DNA of 64,000 bases from Microbacterium sp. A20 (GCF_004794515.1 NZ_SSDF01000071.1:1-64000), one strand, 5' to 3'. Counted from the stretch's first letter, positions 35,774 to 44,778 are shown. The notes: generated by a model from the letters alone, not told the origin. Made by a program: numbers and translations.

Positions 35774-38700
35774 ATGATGGACCCCATTTCCCGCCGACAG
35801 GCTCTACAGGTGGGCGGCCTCGCCCTCCTCGCCCCGCTCGTCCCTCAGTTCCTTGCGGCTCGGCCCGCCGGCGCGAGTGGAATCTCGGCTCAGGCGCCTC
35901 TGCGCGGGGTTGCCGACCGCGCGATCCCGCGACCGCAGCTGTCGCCGTACGCGCTCTGGTACGGGACGCCGGCGACGAACTGGGAGACGCAGGCGCTCCC
36001 GATCGGCAACGCCAGACTTGGCGCGAAGCTGTTCGGCAACCCCGATGCGGAGGTCATCCAGTTCAGCGAACAGAGCCTGTGGGGCGGTGTCAACGACTAC
36101 GACAACGCCCTCGCCGGACAGCCCGACGGCGCATACGACACCAGCGTCACCGGGTTCGGCTCCTTCCGCGACTTCGGAGAGGTGACGGTGGCGTTCGGCG
36201 CCCGCAGCAAGGTCTCGTCCCCCGGCGGGCCCTACGAGGTCTCGGGTGGGGAGACCGTCGAGAAGACCTTCGACGGGAACCCGTCGACCAAGTGGTGCCT
36301 GATCGCACCGCCGGCCGAGGTGATCTGGCGGGCTGACCTCGCCGAGCCAGTGGCGGTGTCGTCGTATGCGCTCACGAGTGCCAACGATGTCCCGGCACGC
36401 GACCCGCAGGACTGGCGGGTCGAAGGGTCCGCCGACGGGACGACCTGGATCACCCTCGACACCCGCGCCGAGGCGCCCTTCCCGCAGCGGCTCCTCACCA
36501 AGAGCTTCACGTTGGCCAACACCACGGCCTACGCGTACTATCGAATCGTCTTCGCGCCCAAGGCGGGAGTCAGTCACTTCCAGGTGGGTGAGATCGCTCT
36601 CGGCGGCGTCGACCTCGCGCAGGGCAGTGCGGTCTACGTCTCCTCCCCGACCGGCCATGCCGATTCCCTCGTCGGCAGCATCGACGCCGACCCGACCACC
36701 GTGTGGGCGGTTCCGGCCGCCGGATCCGGGGCGGTGTGGCAGGTCGAGCTCGGGGCGAAGCGCGTGCTCGGCGGATACGTGCTCACGAGCGCGCCGGATG
36801 CTCCGGACCAGGATCCGCGGGACTGGGTCGTCTCCGGTTCGGACGACGGCCTCGACTGGAAGACGCTCGACACCCGCTCCGGGGAGACGTTCCCGCAGCG
36901 CGGCACCGGTCGGGCCTTCTCGTTCGCGAACTCCACCGCCTTCGCGATGTACCGCATCTCGTTCTCGGCGCCGGGCGCGATCCGCATCGGTGGCATCGCC
37001 TTCACCGGGAGCGGCTTCAGTACGGCAGGGGCCAAGGCGGTCGTCGACTACCGTCGTGCGCTCGACATCGCCGACGGCACCCACAGCACGCACTTCGCGA
37101 CGGCACAGGGCACCGTGCTGCGTGAGGCCTTCGCGAGTCGGGATGCCGACCTCATCGCGGTGCGGTTCACGACCGATCGGCCCGGCGCGCTCACCGCCCT
37201 GATCACGATGACCTCGAAGCAGGAAGGCGTCGCGACCGCGGTGGACGCGACCGGCCGACGGCTGAGCTTCTCCGGCACGATGGCGAACGACCTCACACAT
37301 GCCGCCGTCGTGCGCATCGCGGAGACCGACGGCGAGGTGGTCGCGGCGGAGAGCGGACTGCAGATCTCCGGTGCCGCATCGATCACGCTGCTGCTCGACG
37401 CACGCACCGACTACCGGCTGAGCGCCGCCCACGGCTGGCGCGGCGCCGCCCCGCAGCCGGCGATCGAGAAGGCGCTGTCCGCGGCATCCTCCCGATCCTG
37501 GAAGAAACTCCGCTCAGCGCACGTCGAACAGGTCAAGAGCCTCATGCAGCGCGCGAAGGTCGAGTGGGGTCTGACCGACGACGCTGTGCTGGCCCTGCCG
37601 ATGGACCGCCGACTGCTCCGTTACAGGAAGGGCGAGGCCGACCCGACCCTCGAGCAGACGCTGTACGCCTACGGCCGCTACCTGCTCCTCAGCTCGTCGA
37701 AGCCCGGCGGGCTGCCCGCGAATCTCCAGGGACTGTGGAACAACAGCAACCAGCCGGCGTGGGCCAGCGATTATCACACGAACATCAACATCCAGATGAA
37801 CTACTGGGGGGCCGAGACCGCCGACCTCCCGGAGTCGCACGAGGCGCTCGCCGCCTTCATCCGCGAGGTGGCGGTGCCCAGCAGGATCGCCACGCGGAAC
37901 GCGTTCGGGACGGATGTGCGCGGGTGGACGGCGCGGACCTCGCAGAGCATCTTCGGCGGCAACGCCTGGGAGTGGAACACGATCGCCAGCGCCTGGTATG
38001 CGCAGCACCTCTACGAGCACTGGGCGTTCACGCAGGACAAGAAGTACCTGCGCGACCTCGCTTACCCGCTCATCAAGGAGATCTGCCAGTTCTGGGAGGA
38101 CCAGCTCAAGGAGCTCCCGGACGGCACACTGGTCGCACCGATGGGTTGGTCTCCCGAGCACGGCCCTCGCGAAGACGGCGTGATGCACGACCAGCAGATC
38201 ATCTGGGATCTGTTCCAGAACTACCTCGAGTGCGCGGAAGCCCTCGGCGTCGACAAGAAGTACCGACGGACCGTCGCCGACATGCAGGAGCGGCTCGCGC
38301 CGAACCGGATCGGACGCTGGGGGCAGCTGCAGGAATGGCAGACCGACCGGGATGACCCGAACGACATCCACCGGCACACCTCGCATCTGTTCGCCGTGTA
38401 CCCGGGGCGCCAGATCACCCCGGAGACCCCCGACTTCTCTGCAGCGGCCCTGGTCTCGCTGAAGGCGCGCTGCGGCGAGAAGGACGGGGTGCCGTTCACC
38501 GCCGCCACCGTCTCCGGCGACAGCCGTCGCTCGTGGACCTGGCCGTGGCGCGCCGGCCTCTTCGCCCGCCTCGGAGACGCCGAGCGGGCCGGGATCATGG
38601 TCCGCGGGCTGCTCACCTACAACACGCTGCAGAACCTGTGGGCGAATCATCCGCCCTTCCAATTGGACGGCAACTTCGGCATCGTCGGCGCGATCGTCGA

Positions 38701-38977
38701 GATGCTGGTGCAGAGTCACGGCGAAGTCATCCGTCTGCTTCCCGCGCTTCCGGCGGACTGGTCGGCGACAGGGTCGTTCGAGGGGCTCCGCGCACGCGGG
38801 GGCTACCGCGTCGACTGCGAGTGGCGCGACGGGAAGGTCGTGACCTACGACGTCGTCGCCGACCGGGCGCCGAGCATGAGCAACGTGATCGTGGTCGTGA
38901 ACGGGCAGCGCCGCAAGGTGAAGCCGGGCAACCCGAAGAACGGAAAGCCGATGCGCGACCTCGGCCCGGCCGACTGA
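35774..38977 (+). CDS. Secreted GH95 alpha-L-fucosidase with inserted discoidin-like modules
   Basis: About 1067 residues. The N-terminus has a twin-arginine signal (SRRQA then a Leu/Ala-rich core and ARPAGAS). GH95 N-domain starts at LWYGTPATNWETQALPIGN and breaks off near residue 142. Two tandem F5/8-type (discoidin-like) modules fill residues about 143-420 (each with DPQDW/DPRDW, V-G-S-DG-TW and FPQR motifs). GH95 then resumes at VDYRRALDIADG. The catalytic barrel has HTNINIQMNYW, WSPEHGP and FQLDGNFG, containing the Asn pair, Glu and Asp expected for 1,2-alpha-L-fucosidases (a related alpha-galactosidase activity exists in GH95). GGAGG lies upstream; GTG 35771 is an alternative start. It is an orphan with no transporter beside it. 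Confidence 0.9.
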   Translation: MMDPISRRQALQVGGLALLAPLVPQFLAARPAGASGISAQAPLRGVADRAIPRPQLSPYALWYGTPATNWETQALPIGNARLGAKLFGNPDAEVIQFSEQSLWGGVNDYDNALAGQPDGAYDTSVTGFGSFRDFGEVTVAFGARSKVSSPGGPYEVSGGETVEKTFDGNPSTKWCLIAPPAEVIWRADLAEPVAVSSYALTSANDVPARDPQDWRVEGSADGTTWITLDTRAEAPFPQRLLTKSFTLANTTAYAYYRIVFAPKAGVSHFQVGEIALGGVDLAQGSAVYVSSPTGHADSLVGSIDADPTTVWAVPAAGSGAVWQVELGAKRVLGGYVLTSAPDAPDQDPRDWVVSGSDDGLDWKTLDTRSGETFPQRGTGRAFSFANSTAFAMYRISFSAPGAIRIGGIAFTGSGFSTAGAKAVVDYRRALDIADGTHSTHFATAQGTVLREAFASRDADLIAVRFTTDRPGALTALITMTSKQEGVATAVDATGRRLSFSGTMANDLTHAAVVRIAETDGEVVAAESGLQISGAASITLLLDARTDYRLSAAHGWRGAAPQPAIEKALSAASSRSWKKLRSAHVEQVKSLMQRAKVEWGLTDDAVLALPMDRRLLRYRKGEADPTLEQTLYAYGRYLLLSSSKPGGLPANLQGLWNNSNQPAWASDYHTNINIQMNYWGAETADLPESHEALAAFIREVAVPSRIATRNAFGTDVRGWTARTSQSIFGGNAWEWNTIASAWYAQHLYEHWAFTQDKKYLRDLAYPLIKEICQFWEDQLKELPDGTLVAPMGWSPEHGPREDGVMHDQQIIWDLFQNYLECAEALGVDKKYRRTVADMQERLAPNRIGRWGQLQEWQTDRDDPNDIHRHTSHLFAVYPGRQITPETPDFSAAALVSLKARCGEKDGVPFTAATVSGDSRRSWTWPWRAGLFARLGDAERAGIMVRGLLTYNTLQNLWANHPPFQLDGNFGIVGAIVEMLVQSHGEVIRLLPALPADWSATGSFEGLRARGGYRVDCEWRDGKVVTYDVVADRAPSMSNVIVVVNGQRRKVKPGNPKNGKPMRDLGPAD

Positions 38978-39000
38978 GCACGCGTCGACGACGCTGTGTC

Positions 39001-39032
39001 GCGGTGCCGGCGTCTTCGGGCGTCGGCACCGC
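39001..39032 (+). terminator. Hairpin after GH95
   Basis: 12-bp stem (39001-39012 with 39021-39032, one G-T pair) with a loop of 8 nt, 24 bp after the GH95 stop. No T-run. Probable 3'-end hairpin between GH95 and the MFS gene. Confidence 0.55.
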
Positions 39033-39080
39033 TGCCCGCGGATCCGGAATAGAGCCGCGGCGGATCGGCTTGTCCCTGAA

Positions 39081-40514
39081 GTGACTGCCTCCGTCGACCG
39101 CGCCTCCATCGGACTCCGGTCGCCGAGAGGCCCCATCCTCGGTGCGCTGATGCTCGCGACCGGGCTGATCGCGATCGACGCGACTATCCTCGCGACCGCG
39201 GTGCCCAGCATCGTCCGCGATCTCGGCAGCTATCAGCAGTTCCCGTGGCTCTTCTCGGTGTATCTGCTGGCGCAGGCCGTGAGCGTCCCCATCTACTCGC
39301 GGTTCGCCGACACGGTCGGCCGCAAACCGATCATCCTGCTCGGCATCGCACTCTTCCTGCTCGGGTCGATCCTCTGCGGCTTCGCGTGGAGCATGCCGGC
39401 GCTGATCGTGTTCCGCATCATCCAGGGACTCGGCGCCGGCGCCGTCGCACCGATGGCCATGACGATCGTCGGTGACATCTACACGGTCGCCGAGCGCGCC
39501 AAGGTGCAGGGTTACATCGCGAGCGTGTGGGCGATCTCGTCCGTCGTCGGGCCGGCGCTCGGCGGTGTCTTCGCGCAGCTCGACGCGTGGCGCTGGATCT
39601 TCTGGGTCAACATCCCGCTGTGCCTGATCGCGGCCTGGATGCTGCAGCTCAAGTACAAGGAGCAGAAGCAGACAGAGCGCCACCGGATCGACTACGCGGG
39701 AGCCGTGCTGCTCACCGTCGGGTTGACCGGCCTGATCCTCGGGATGCTCGAGGGCGGCAATGCCTGGGCGTGGATCTCCGTGCAGAGCGCGCTGTGCTTC
39801 GGGATCGGCATCGTGGCGCTCACGCTGTTCGCGATGGTCGAGCGCCGCGTCGCGGAGCCCATCGTCGACCTCCGCCTTGCGGCCAGACCGCTGATCCTGA
39901 CCACCACCCTCGTCTCGCTCGGGGTGGGGGCGCTCATGATCGGCGTCACGAGCTTCGCGCCCGCCTACCTCGAGGGCTCACTGGGCATCGCGCCGCTGCT
40001 GTCGGGCCTCGCGGTCGCGGCGTTGACGCTCGGGTGGCCGATCGCCGCAGCGAACGTCGGACGCCTGTATCTGCGCATCGGGTTCCGCCGCACCACTCTG
40101 ATCGGGATGAGCATCGCCGCGGTCGCCGCGATCGTCCTCGCGTCGGTGTCGTCGTGGCCGAACCCCTGGGTGCTGTCGCTCATCGCGTTCGTCCTCGGGT
40201 TCGGACTGGGGTGGAGCGCCGCGCCGACCCTGATCGCGGCCCAGTCCTCGGTGGGCTGGGGCGAGCGCGGAGCCGTGACCGGCATGAACGCGTTCGCGCG
40301 GTCAGCGGGCAGCGCCGTGGGCGTCGCGGTGTTCGGGGCGATCTCGAACGCGGCCATCGCCCAGGGCGCCGGGCCAGACGATCCGGACACGATCATCCAC
40401 GCGTCGGTCTGGGTGTTCGTCGCGGTCGCCGTGACCGCCCTGCTCACGCTGCTCGCCGCCGCGTTCATGCCGAAGGACAAGGTCGAGGACCACTCCGGAG
40501 AGCCCGCGCCCTAG
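39081..40514 (+). CDS. MFS drug exporter (DHA2/EmrB-like)
   Basis: 477 residues, about fourteen predicted membrane helices. Motif A is RFADTVGRKP, motif C is VVGPALGG, typical of proton-driven drug antiporters. The GTG start at 39081 lacks a clear ribosome binding site, so a slightly different start is possible. Substrate unknown. Confidence 0.88.
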   Translation: MTASVDRASIGLRSPRGPILGALMLATGLIAIDATILATAVPSIVRDLGSYQQFPWLFSVYLLAQAVSVPIYSRFADTVGRKPIILLGIALFLLGSILCGFAWSMPALIVFRIIQGLGAGAVAPMAMTIVGDIYTVAERAKVQGYIASVWAISSVVGPALGGVFAQLDAWRWIFWVNIPLCLIAAWMLQLKYKEQKQTERHRIDYAGAVLLTVGLTGLILGMLEGGNAWAWISVQSALCFGIGIVALTLFAMVERRVAEPIVDLRLAARPLILTTTLVSLGVGALMIGVTSFAPAYLEGSLGIAPLLSGLAVAALTLGWPIAAANVGRLYLRIGFRRTTLIGMSIAAVAAIVLASVSSWPNPWVLSLIAFVLGFGLGWSAAPTLIAAQSSVGWGERGAVTGMNAFARSAGSAVGVAVFGAISNAAIAQGAGPDDPDTIIHASVWVFVAVAVTALLTLLAAAFMPKDKVEDHSGEPAP

Positions 40515-40541
40515 CCCGCGCTCATCCTGCCCATCCCGCGC

Positions 40542-40613
40542 CCGTCCGTCCCGCCCCCCGTCCGTCCCGCCCCTGTCCCGCGCCGCGGTCGCCCGTCCCA
40601 TGCCGCGGTCGCC
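40542..40613. repeat. GC-rich tandem repeats
   Basis: Two perfect 16-bp copies of CCGTCCGTCCCGCCCC (40542-40557, 40558-40573), then GCCGCGGTCGCC at 40582-40593 and 40602-40613 (20-bp step). They lead into palindrome D within the 392-bp gap 40515-40906, which contains no gene. Confidence 0.75.
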
Positions 40614-40690
40614 GAGTGCACGGGTTCGTGTCGAGCGCACGGGGAGTTCGCGCGAATACGCCGTTCGCTCGGCAACAACCCGTGCGCTCG
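40613..40690. repeat. Four-box palindrome D (19-bp period)
   Basis: CGAGTGCACGG at 40613-40623 and CGAGCGCACGG at 40632-40642; CCGTTCGCTCG at 40661-40671 and CCGTGCGCTCG at 40680-40690. Both periods are 19 bp. Arms of 42 nt pair with about eight mismatches. First of two neighbouring copies in the convergent MFS-purB spacer. Confidence 0.87.
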
Positions 40691-40753
40691 GCGGCTCTGC
40701 GCGATGCGAATGCCCCGAGCAGGCGCTGGTCTGCCCGCCCCGTCCGCCATCCT

Positions 40754-40831
40754 CGAGTGCACGGGATCGTGTCGAGTGCACGGGATCCCCGCGTGAATCG
40801 GCCGTGCACTCGGCAACAATCCGTGCACTCG
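40754..40831. repeat. Four-box palindrome E (19-bp period)
   Basis: CGAGTGCACGG at 40754 and 40773; CCGTGCACTCG at 40802-40812 and 40821-40831. All boxes are identical and both periods are 19 bp. It has the same box family and the same 78-bp size as palindrome D, 141 bp away (start to start), so one is probably a duplicate of the other. Confidence 0.88.
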
Positions 40832-40866
40832 GCGACCCTGCGCGGCGCGGGGCGCGGGAGTGGCGC

Positions 40867-40901
40867 GGGGAGGGGAGAGGGAGAGTGGGAGGGGGAGGGG
40901 G
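40867..40901. other. Polypurine G-run tract
   Basis: The plus strand carries repeated runs of three to five G separated by single A or short purine linkers, directly after the purB stop codon. It could form a G-quadruplex on the plus strand; the purB transcript would carry the C-rich complement. Confidence 0.6.
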
Positions 40902-40906
40902 ACCGG

Positions 40907-42289
40907 CTAGCGGGCGAGGCGCTCGGCGATACCGGTGTACGTGGCGGGGGTCAGAGCGAGGAGGCGCTGCTTCGCGGCATCGCCGATCTCGAGACCCTGC
41001 ACGAACTCCGCGAGGTCTGCGGCGCCCACCCGGTGACCGCGCGTGAGCTCCTTGAGCAGCGCGTACGGGTCGGTGATCGTGGACCGACCGGCGACCACCT
41101 CGGCGCGGATGACGGTCTGGATCGCCTCGGCGAGCACCTCCCAGTTCACGTCGAGGTCGGCGAGCAGCACATCGCGCGAGAGCGAGATGGCGTTAAGGCC
41201 ACGGCGCAGGTTGTCGAGCGCGAGCAGCGAGTGCCCGAACGCCACGCCGATGTTGCGCTGCGTGGTCGAGTCGGTGAGGTCGCGCTGCAGGCGGCTGGTG
41301 ACGAGGGTCTGACCGAGCGAGGCGAGCAGGGCGCCCGAGATCTCGAGGTTGGCCTCGGCGTTCTCGAAACGGATCGGGTTGATCTTGTGCGGCATCGTCG
41401 ACGAACCGGTGGCGCCGGCGACCGGGATCTGCGCGAAGTAGCCCAGCGAGATGTAGGTCCAGATATCGGTCGCGAGGTTGTGCAGGATGCCGCCGGCATG
41501 ACGCACGCGGTCGTAGAGCTCGACCTGCCAGTCGTGCGACTCGATCTGCGTGGTGAGGATGTTGAAGCCGAGCCCGAGGCCCTCGATGTACTCGCGGGCG
41601 ATGGTCGGCCAGTCGGCATCCGGGTCTGCCGCGAGGTGCGCCGACCAGGTGCCGGTCGCCCCGGAGAACTTCGCGAGGTAGTCGGATGCGGCGATCTGGC
41701 CGCGCACGCGCTCCAGGCGCCAGGCGAAGACCGCGAGCTCCTTGCCCATGGTCGAGGGCGTCGCGGGCTGGCCGTGCGTGCGGGAGAGCATCGCGGCGTC
41801 GGCGTGCTCGACCGCGAGTTCGCGCAGCTTCGCGATGACGGTGTCGAGGGCCGGCAGCCAGACCTCCTCCACGGCGCGCTTCACGGTGAGCGCGTAAGAG
41901 GCGGAGTTGATGTCCTCGCTGGTGGCGGCGAAGTGCGTGAGTTCGGCGATGCCGTCGAGCCCGAGCGTCGAGAGCCGATCGCGCACGAGGTACTCGATGG
42001 CCTTCACGTCGTGCTGGGTGACGGCTTCCTTCTCGGCGAGCCAGTCGATCTCGTCCTGCCCGAAGTCGCGGTACAGCGCACGCAGGCGGTCCTTGTCGGC
42101 ATCCGACAGGGGGCTCGTCTCGAACAGCGAGCGGTCGGTGAGGGCGATCAGCCACTCCACCTCGACCTCGACCCGTGCGCGGTTGAGCCCTGCCTCGGAG
42201 AGGAAGTCGGCGAGACCGGTGACGGCGCCGCGGTAGCGACCGTCGAGGGGGCTCAGGGGCTGCGGCGGGAGCGAAGGCTGGAAAGTCAG
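40907..42289 (-). CDS. purB: Adenylosuccinate lyase
   Basis: Purine synthesis: splits SAICAR and adenylosuccinate, releasing fumarate. About 460 residues. The N-terminal LSPLDGRY motif, catalytic loop GSSTMPHKINP and SATSEDIN-like stretch (TSEDINSASYAL) are present. Homology extends 43 codons upstream of the first GTG at 42160, and the only initiation signal fitting is CTG 42289 with AGGAGG 6 nt before it. That CTG overlaps the TGA of the upstream phosphatase gene (CTGA). No ATG, GTG or TTG occurs in frame there. Confidence 0.93.
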   Translation of the reverse strand: MTFQPSLPPQPLSPLDGRYRGAVTGLADFLSEAGLNRARVEVEVEWLIALTDRSLFETSPLSDADKDRLRALYRDFGQDEIDWLAEKEAVTQHDVKAIEYLVRDRLSTLGLDGIAELTHFAATSEDINSASYALTVKRAVEEVWLPALDTVIAKLRELAVEHADAAMLSRTHGQPATPSTMGKELAVFAWRLERVRGQIAASDYLAKFSGATGTWSAHLAADPDADWPTIAREYIEGLGLGFNILTTQIESHDWQVELYDRVRHAGGILHNLATDIWTYISLGYFAQIPVAGATGSSTMPHKINPIRFENAEANLEISGALLASLGQTLVTSRLQRDLTDSTTQRNIGVAFGHSLLALDNLRRGLNAISLSRDVLLADLDVNWEVLAEAIQTVIRAEVVAGRSTITDPYALLKELTRGHRVGAADLAEFVQGLEIGDAAKQRLLALTPATYTGIAERLAR

Positions 42290-42825
42290 GGGAGTCCTCC
42301 TGATGAGGCCCCGAAGGTTCGGGGCGAGCGGGGGAGACGAAGAGCAGGTTCGAGCTGGCGGAACAGGCCCTGAGTCGCGGCCTCAATCATACCGAGCACC
42401 GAATCGAACATCGCCGCCCCCGCGTAGTACGGGTCGGGGACGTCGTGCGTGGAGGCGTTCGGATCAAACGCCAAGAGGAGCGTGACCTTGCCCTCTTCAT
42501 CCTCGTCGTGCGCCCACTCCCGCAGGATGCGCTCGTGGGTGCGGTCGAGGGCGACCACAAGGTCGTTGTCGGCGAAGGCCGCGGCGGTGAACTGGCGGGC
42601 CCGATGCCGCGAGCCGTCGTAGCCGCGCCGGGCGAGGGAGTCGATCGTGCGGTCGTCGGCGCGCTCGCCCAGATGCCAGTCACCGGTGCCGGCGCTGCGC
42701 GAGACGATGCGAGAGCCGAGTCCCTGCCGCTCCGCGAGGTCGCGGAAGACGACCTCGGCCATGGGAGAGCGGCAGATGTTCCCCGTGCAGACGAAGATCA
42801 CGCGGAAGGGATCCGGGGATGTCAC
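42286..42825 (-). CDS. Low-molecular-weight protein tyrosine phosphatase
   Basis: 179 residues. The phosphate loop is FVCTGNICRSPMAE (Cys, Arg) and the acid loop is VPDPYYAG. Dephosphorylates protein phosphotyrosine or arginine-phosphate-like substrates. The C-terminus is extended by about 20 basic residues compared with the core family. Start GTG 42825. Its stop codon overlaps the apparent CTG start of purB, suggesting coupling. Confidence 0.92.
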   Translation of the reverse strand: MTSPDPFRVIFVCTGNICRSPMAEVVFRDLAERQGLGSRIVSRSAGTGDWHLGERADDRTIDSLARRGYDGSRHRARQFTAAAFADNDLVVALDRTHERILREWAHDEDEEGKVTLLLAFDPNASTHDVPDPYYAGAAMFDSVLGMIEAATQGLFRQLEPALRLPRSPRTFGASSGGLP

Positions 42826-42916
42826 ACATACATTCTGCCCGCCTCCGCCGATCGTGCACAGCGGAAGTGGTCAGGCGCGCTTCCTCTGCACACTGAAATC
42901 CGGCTTTCCTCTCTCC

Positions 42917-42940
42917 ACCGACCGCGGGAATCCGGTCGGT
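42917..42940. promoter_or_regulatory. 8-bp inverted repeat upstream of 87-residue protein
   Basis: ACCGACCG and CGGTCGGT flank an 8-nt centre, 33 bp before the start of the small helical protein and in the divergent spacer with the phosphatase gene. Operator or leader hairpin. Confidence 0.4.
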
Positions 42941-42972
42941 CACGGTCCCGCCGAACGCAGAGGCTGAGGGTC

Positions 42973-43236
42973 ATGTACTCCCTCGCGCACAATCACGCCA
43001 TCGCCTCCGACGCCAGCTGGGTCTGGATGCTCACCAGTTCCGAGATCGGCACGGCGATCTCGCTGCTCGAAGATGTCGGAGCCATTCTCGTGTCGCTCGT
43101 CGATGCGTCGGATTGGCAGTTCGAGGGGTTCCGCGCCCTGCATGAGCGGCTGGCGCGACTGCGCGAAGACTGCGGCGCCGAGATCGGGCATCTTCAGGTG
43201 CGTCAGTGGGAGCTGAACGCCGGAGGAGCGGAATGA
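42973..43236 (+). CDS. Small helical protein, possible secretion partner
   Basis: 87 residues, not recognised by name. Predicted to be mostly helical with a central DWQFEGFRALHERLARL segment that recalls the Trp-x-Gly hairpin of WXG100-like proteins but lacks a true WXG. ATGA overlap with the following hydrolase gene is the layout of type VII substrates and their small partners. Function inferred only from layout. Confidence 0.6.
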   Translation: MYSLAHNHAIASDASWVWMLTSSEIGTAISLLEDVGAILVSLVDASDWQFEGFRALHERLARLREDCGAEIGHLQVRQWELNAGGAE

Positions 43237-44522
43237 GCGGGGTGGAGATCGAGCACGGCGGGGTGATCGCCGTCGACACCGAGCAGCTGCGCGATGTCGG
43301 GCGCCGGATGAGGGCGGTGGCGATGCAGTGCGAGGAGGCTCGGGCCGCGATCGTCCGCGCCGGCGCGCTGCTGGCCACTGAACCCGAGGTCGCCCCACAG
43401 GTCGATATCGGCTCGTTGCATCGCAGCGGGGAAGGCGTCGGCGTGCTGCGGGCGGAGCTGGAGGACGCCTGTGCAGGCACGCTCCTGATGGCGGACGCGT
43501 TCGAGGTGGTGGAGCTCCGCGCGCAGGCCGACGCCCTCGCTCTCGCAGACGATGCAGCTGCGAAGACGATCAAGGCGCGAATCGATCGGCTCATCGACGG
43601 CGACGCGCGCGTCGGAGTGATGGCCGATTGGCTGGTGGCCGACTGGGTGGGGCGCCGCCACGGAGGTCTGCCCGAGCCGATGGGAGTCTTCGGGATGCTG
43701 CCGTCGCTGCTCCTGGCCGGCGGGTTCGCCGGCATCACCTCCCTGCTCGGGAAGGTGCCCGCCGGGACCGTCCTGAAGGGGGTGGCCGACCCGGTGCGCG
43801 TGACGCCCACCGCCACGTCGACCCCGGCCGGTGCGCCCAAGGGAGTGGCCGGCGCGCTCACGCGCATGCCGTCGACGAGTGCGCAGGTGGCGGTCGAGAA
43901 GTACACGATGGCCGACGGCGCGACCCGGTATGTGACCTACGTCAAAGGCACGCAGAACTCCGTGCCGTGGGAGGCCGGCGAGGAGGATCCGTGGGACATG
44001 AAGTCGAACCTGGAGCTCTATCAGGGGCAGCGGTCGGCGTCGTATCAGGCGACCGTCGACGCCCTGGCCGCCGCGGGCGCAGAGCCCGGAGACCGGGTGG
44101 ATGTGGTCGGGTACTCGCAGGGCGGGATGATCGCGGCGCGCCTCGCGATGGAGAGCGACTACGACGTGGCGATGCAGCTGACCGCGGGAAGTCCCCAGGA
44201 GTCGTCGCTCGACGACGGCCAGACCCTCATCCAGCTCTCGCACTCGGACGACGTCGTCGCCAGACTCGCCGCGGGAGGATCGGCCGAGGGAACCGGATCG
44301 CCCGACAGCTTCACCGCGACACGAGAGGTCGACCCCCAGGACGGCCTGTACGACCTGTCGCTGCAGCCGCACGCGCTCGAGGCCTATATCGAGACCGCGC
44401 AGCTGGTAGACGCCTCCTCCGATCCGCGTGCCGAGGCGCTCGACGCCTACTGGCGGGAGCTCGGCGATGCCGTCGAGATCGAACGCACCGAATTCCATGC
44501 CGAGCGGGTGCGGGAGCAATGA
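43233..44522 (+). CDS. Alpha/beta hydrolase with N-terminal helical domain
   Basis: 429 residues. Residues 1-130 are helical ([39 protein letters not shown]), like WXG/LXG-type N-domains. A hydrophobic stretch (about 155-180, [19 protein letters not shown]) and a Pro/Thr-rich linker follow. The C-terminal part has the nucleophile elbow [12 protein letters not shown] with Asp/His candidates downstream (SHSDDVV, QPHALEA). Looks like an exported or membrane-associated lipase/esterase or toxin. Coupled to the small helical protein by ATGA. Confidence 0.65.
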   Translation: MSGVEIEHGGVIAVDTEQLRDVGRRMRAVAMQCEEARAAIVRAGALLATEPEVAPQVDIGSLHRSGEGVGVLRAELEDACAGTLLMADAFEVVELRAQADALALADDAAAKTIKARIDRLIDGDARVGVMADWLVADWVGRRHGGLPEPMGVFGMLPSLLLAGGFAGITSLLGKVPAGTVLKGVADPVRVTPTATSTPAGAPKGVAGALTRMPSTSAQVAVEKYTMADGATRYVTYVKGTQNSVPWEAGEEDPWDMKSNLELYQGQRSASYQATVDALAAAGAEPGDRVDVVGYSQGGMIAARLAMESDYDVAMQLTAGSPQESSLDDGQTLIQLSHSDDVVARLAAGGSAEGTGSPDSFTATREVDPQDGLYDLSLQPHALEAYIETAQLVDASSDPRAEALDAYWRELGDAVEIERTEFHAERVREQ

Positions 44523-44533
44523 CCCTGGGGGTG

Positions 44534-44562
44534 GTGTATCGGAGGTGTATCGTGCGTGTATG
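44534..44562 (+). promoter_or_regulatory. vapB promoter with three 11-bp-spaced GTGTAT repeats
   Basis: GTGTAT starts at 44534, 44545 and 44556, exactly one helical turn (11 bp) apart. The -10 TATCGT (44548-44553) lies among them and ends 6 nt before ATG 44560, so the mRNA is leaderless and the third repeat covers the start codon. Expected target of the VapBC complex. Confidence 0.65.
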
Positions 44563-44778
44563 GCTCGCACGAACATCGACATCGACGACGATCTCGTCCG
44601 TGAGGTCATGCGCAGATACGACCTCTCCACGAAGAAGGAGGCGGTCGATCTCGCGCTCCGCAGGCTGGTCGGCGTGCCCCTGACGAAGGACTTCCTCCTC
44701 GGTCTGAAGGGCACGGGATGGAGCGGAGACCTCGACGCGATGCGCGACGATCCGCCGTCCCCGTGGGGCGACGCGTGA
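44560..44778 (+). CDS. vapB: VapB-type antitoxin
   Basis: 72 residues. N-terminal ribbon-like [33 protein letters not shown] pattern (in outline) is that of VapB/DUF2191 antitoxins; the C-terminal [11 protein letters not shown] segment would neutralise the toxin. Leaderless start. Overlaps vapC by GTGA. Confidence 0.9.
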   Translation: MARTNIDIDDDLVREVMRRYDLSTKKEAVDLALRRLVGVPLTKDFLLGLKGTGWSGDLDAMRDDPPSPWGDA

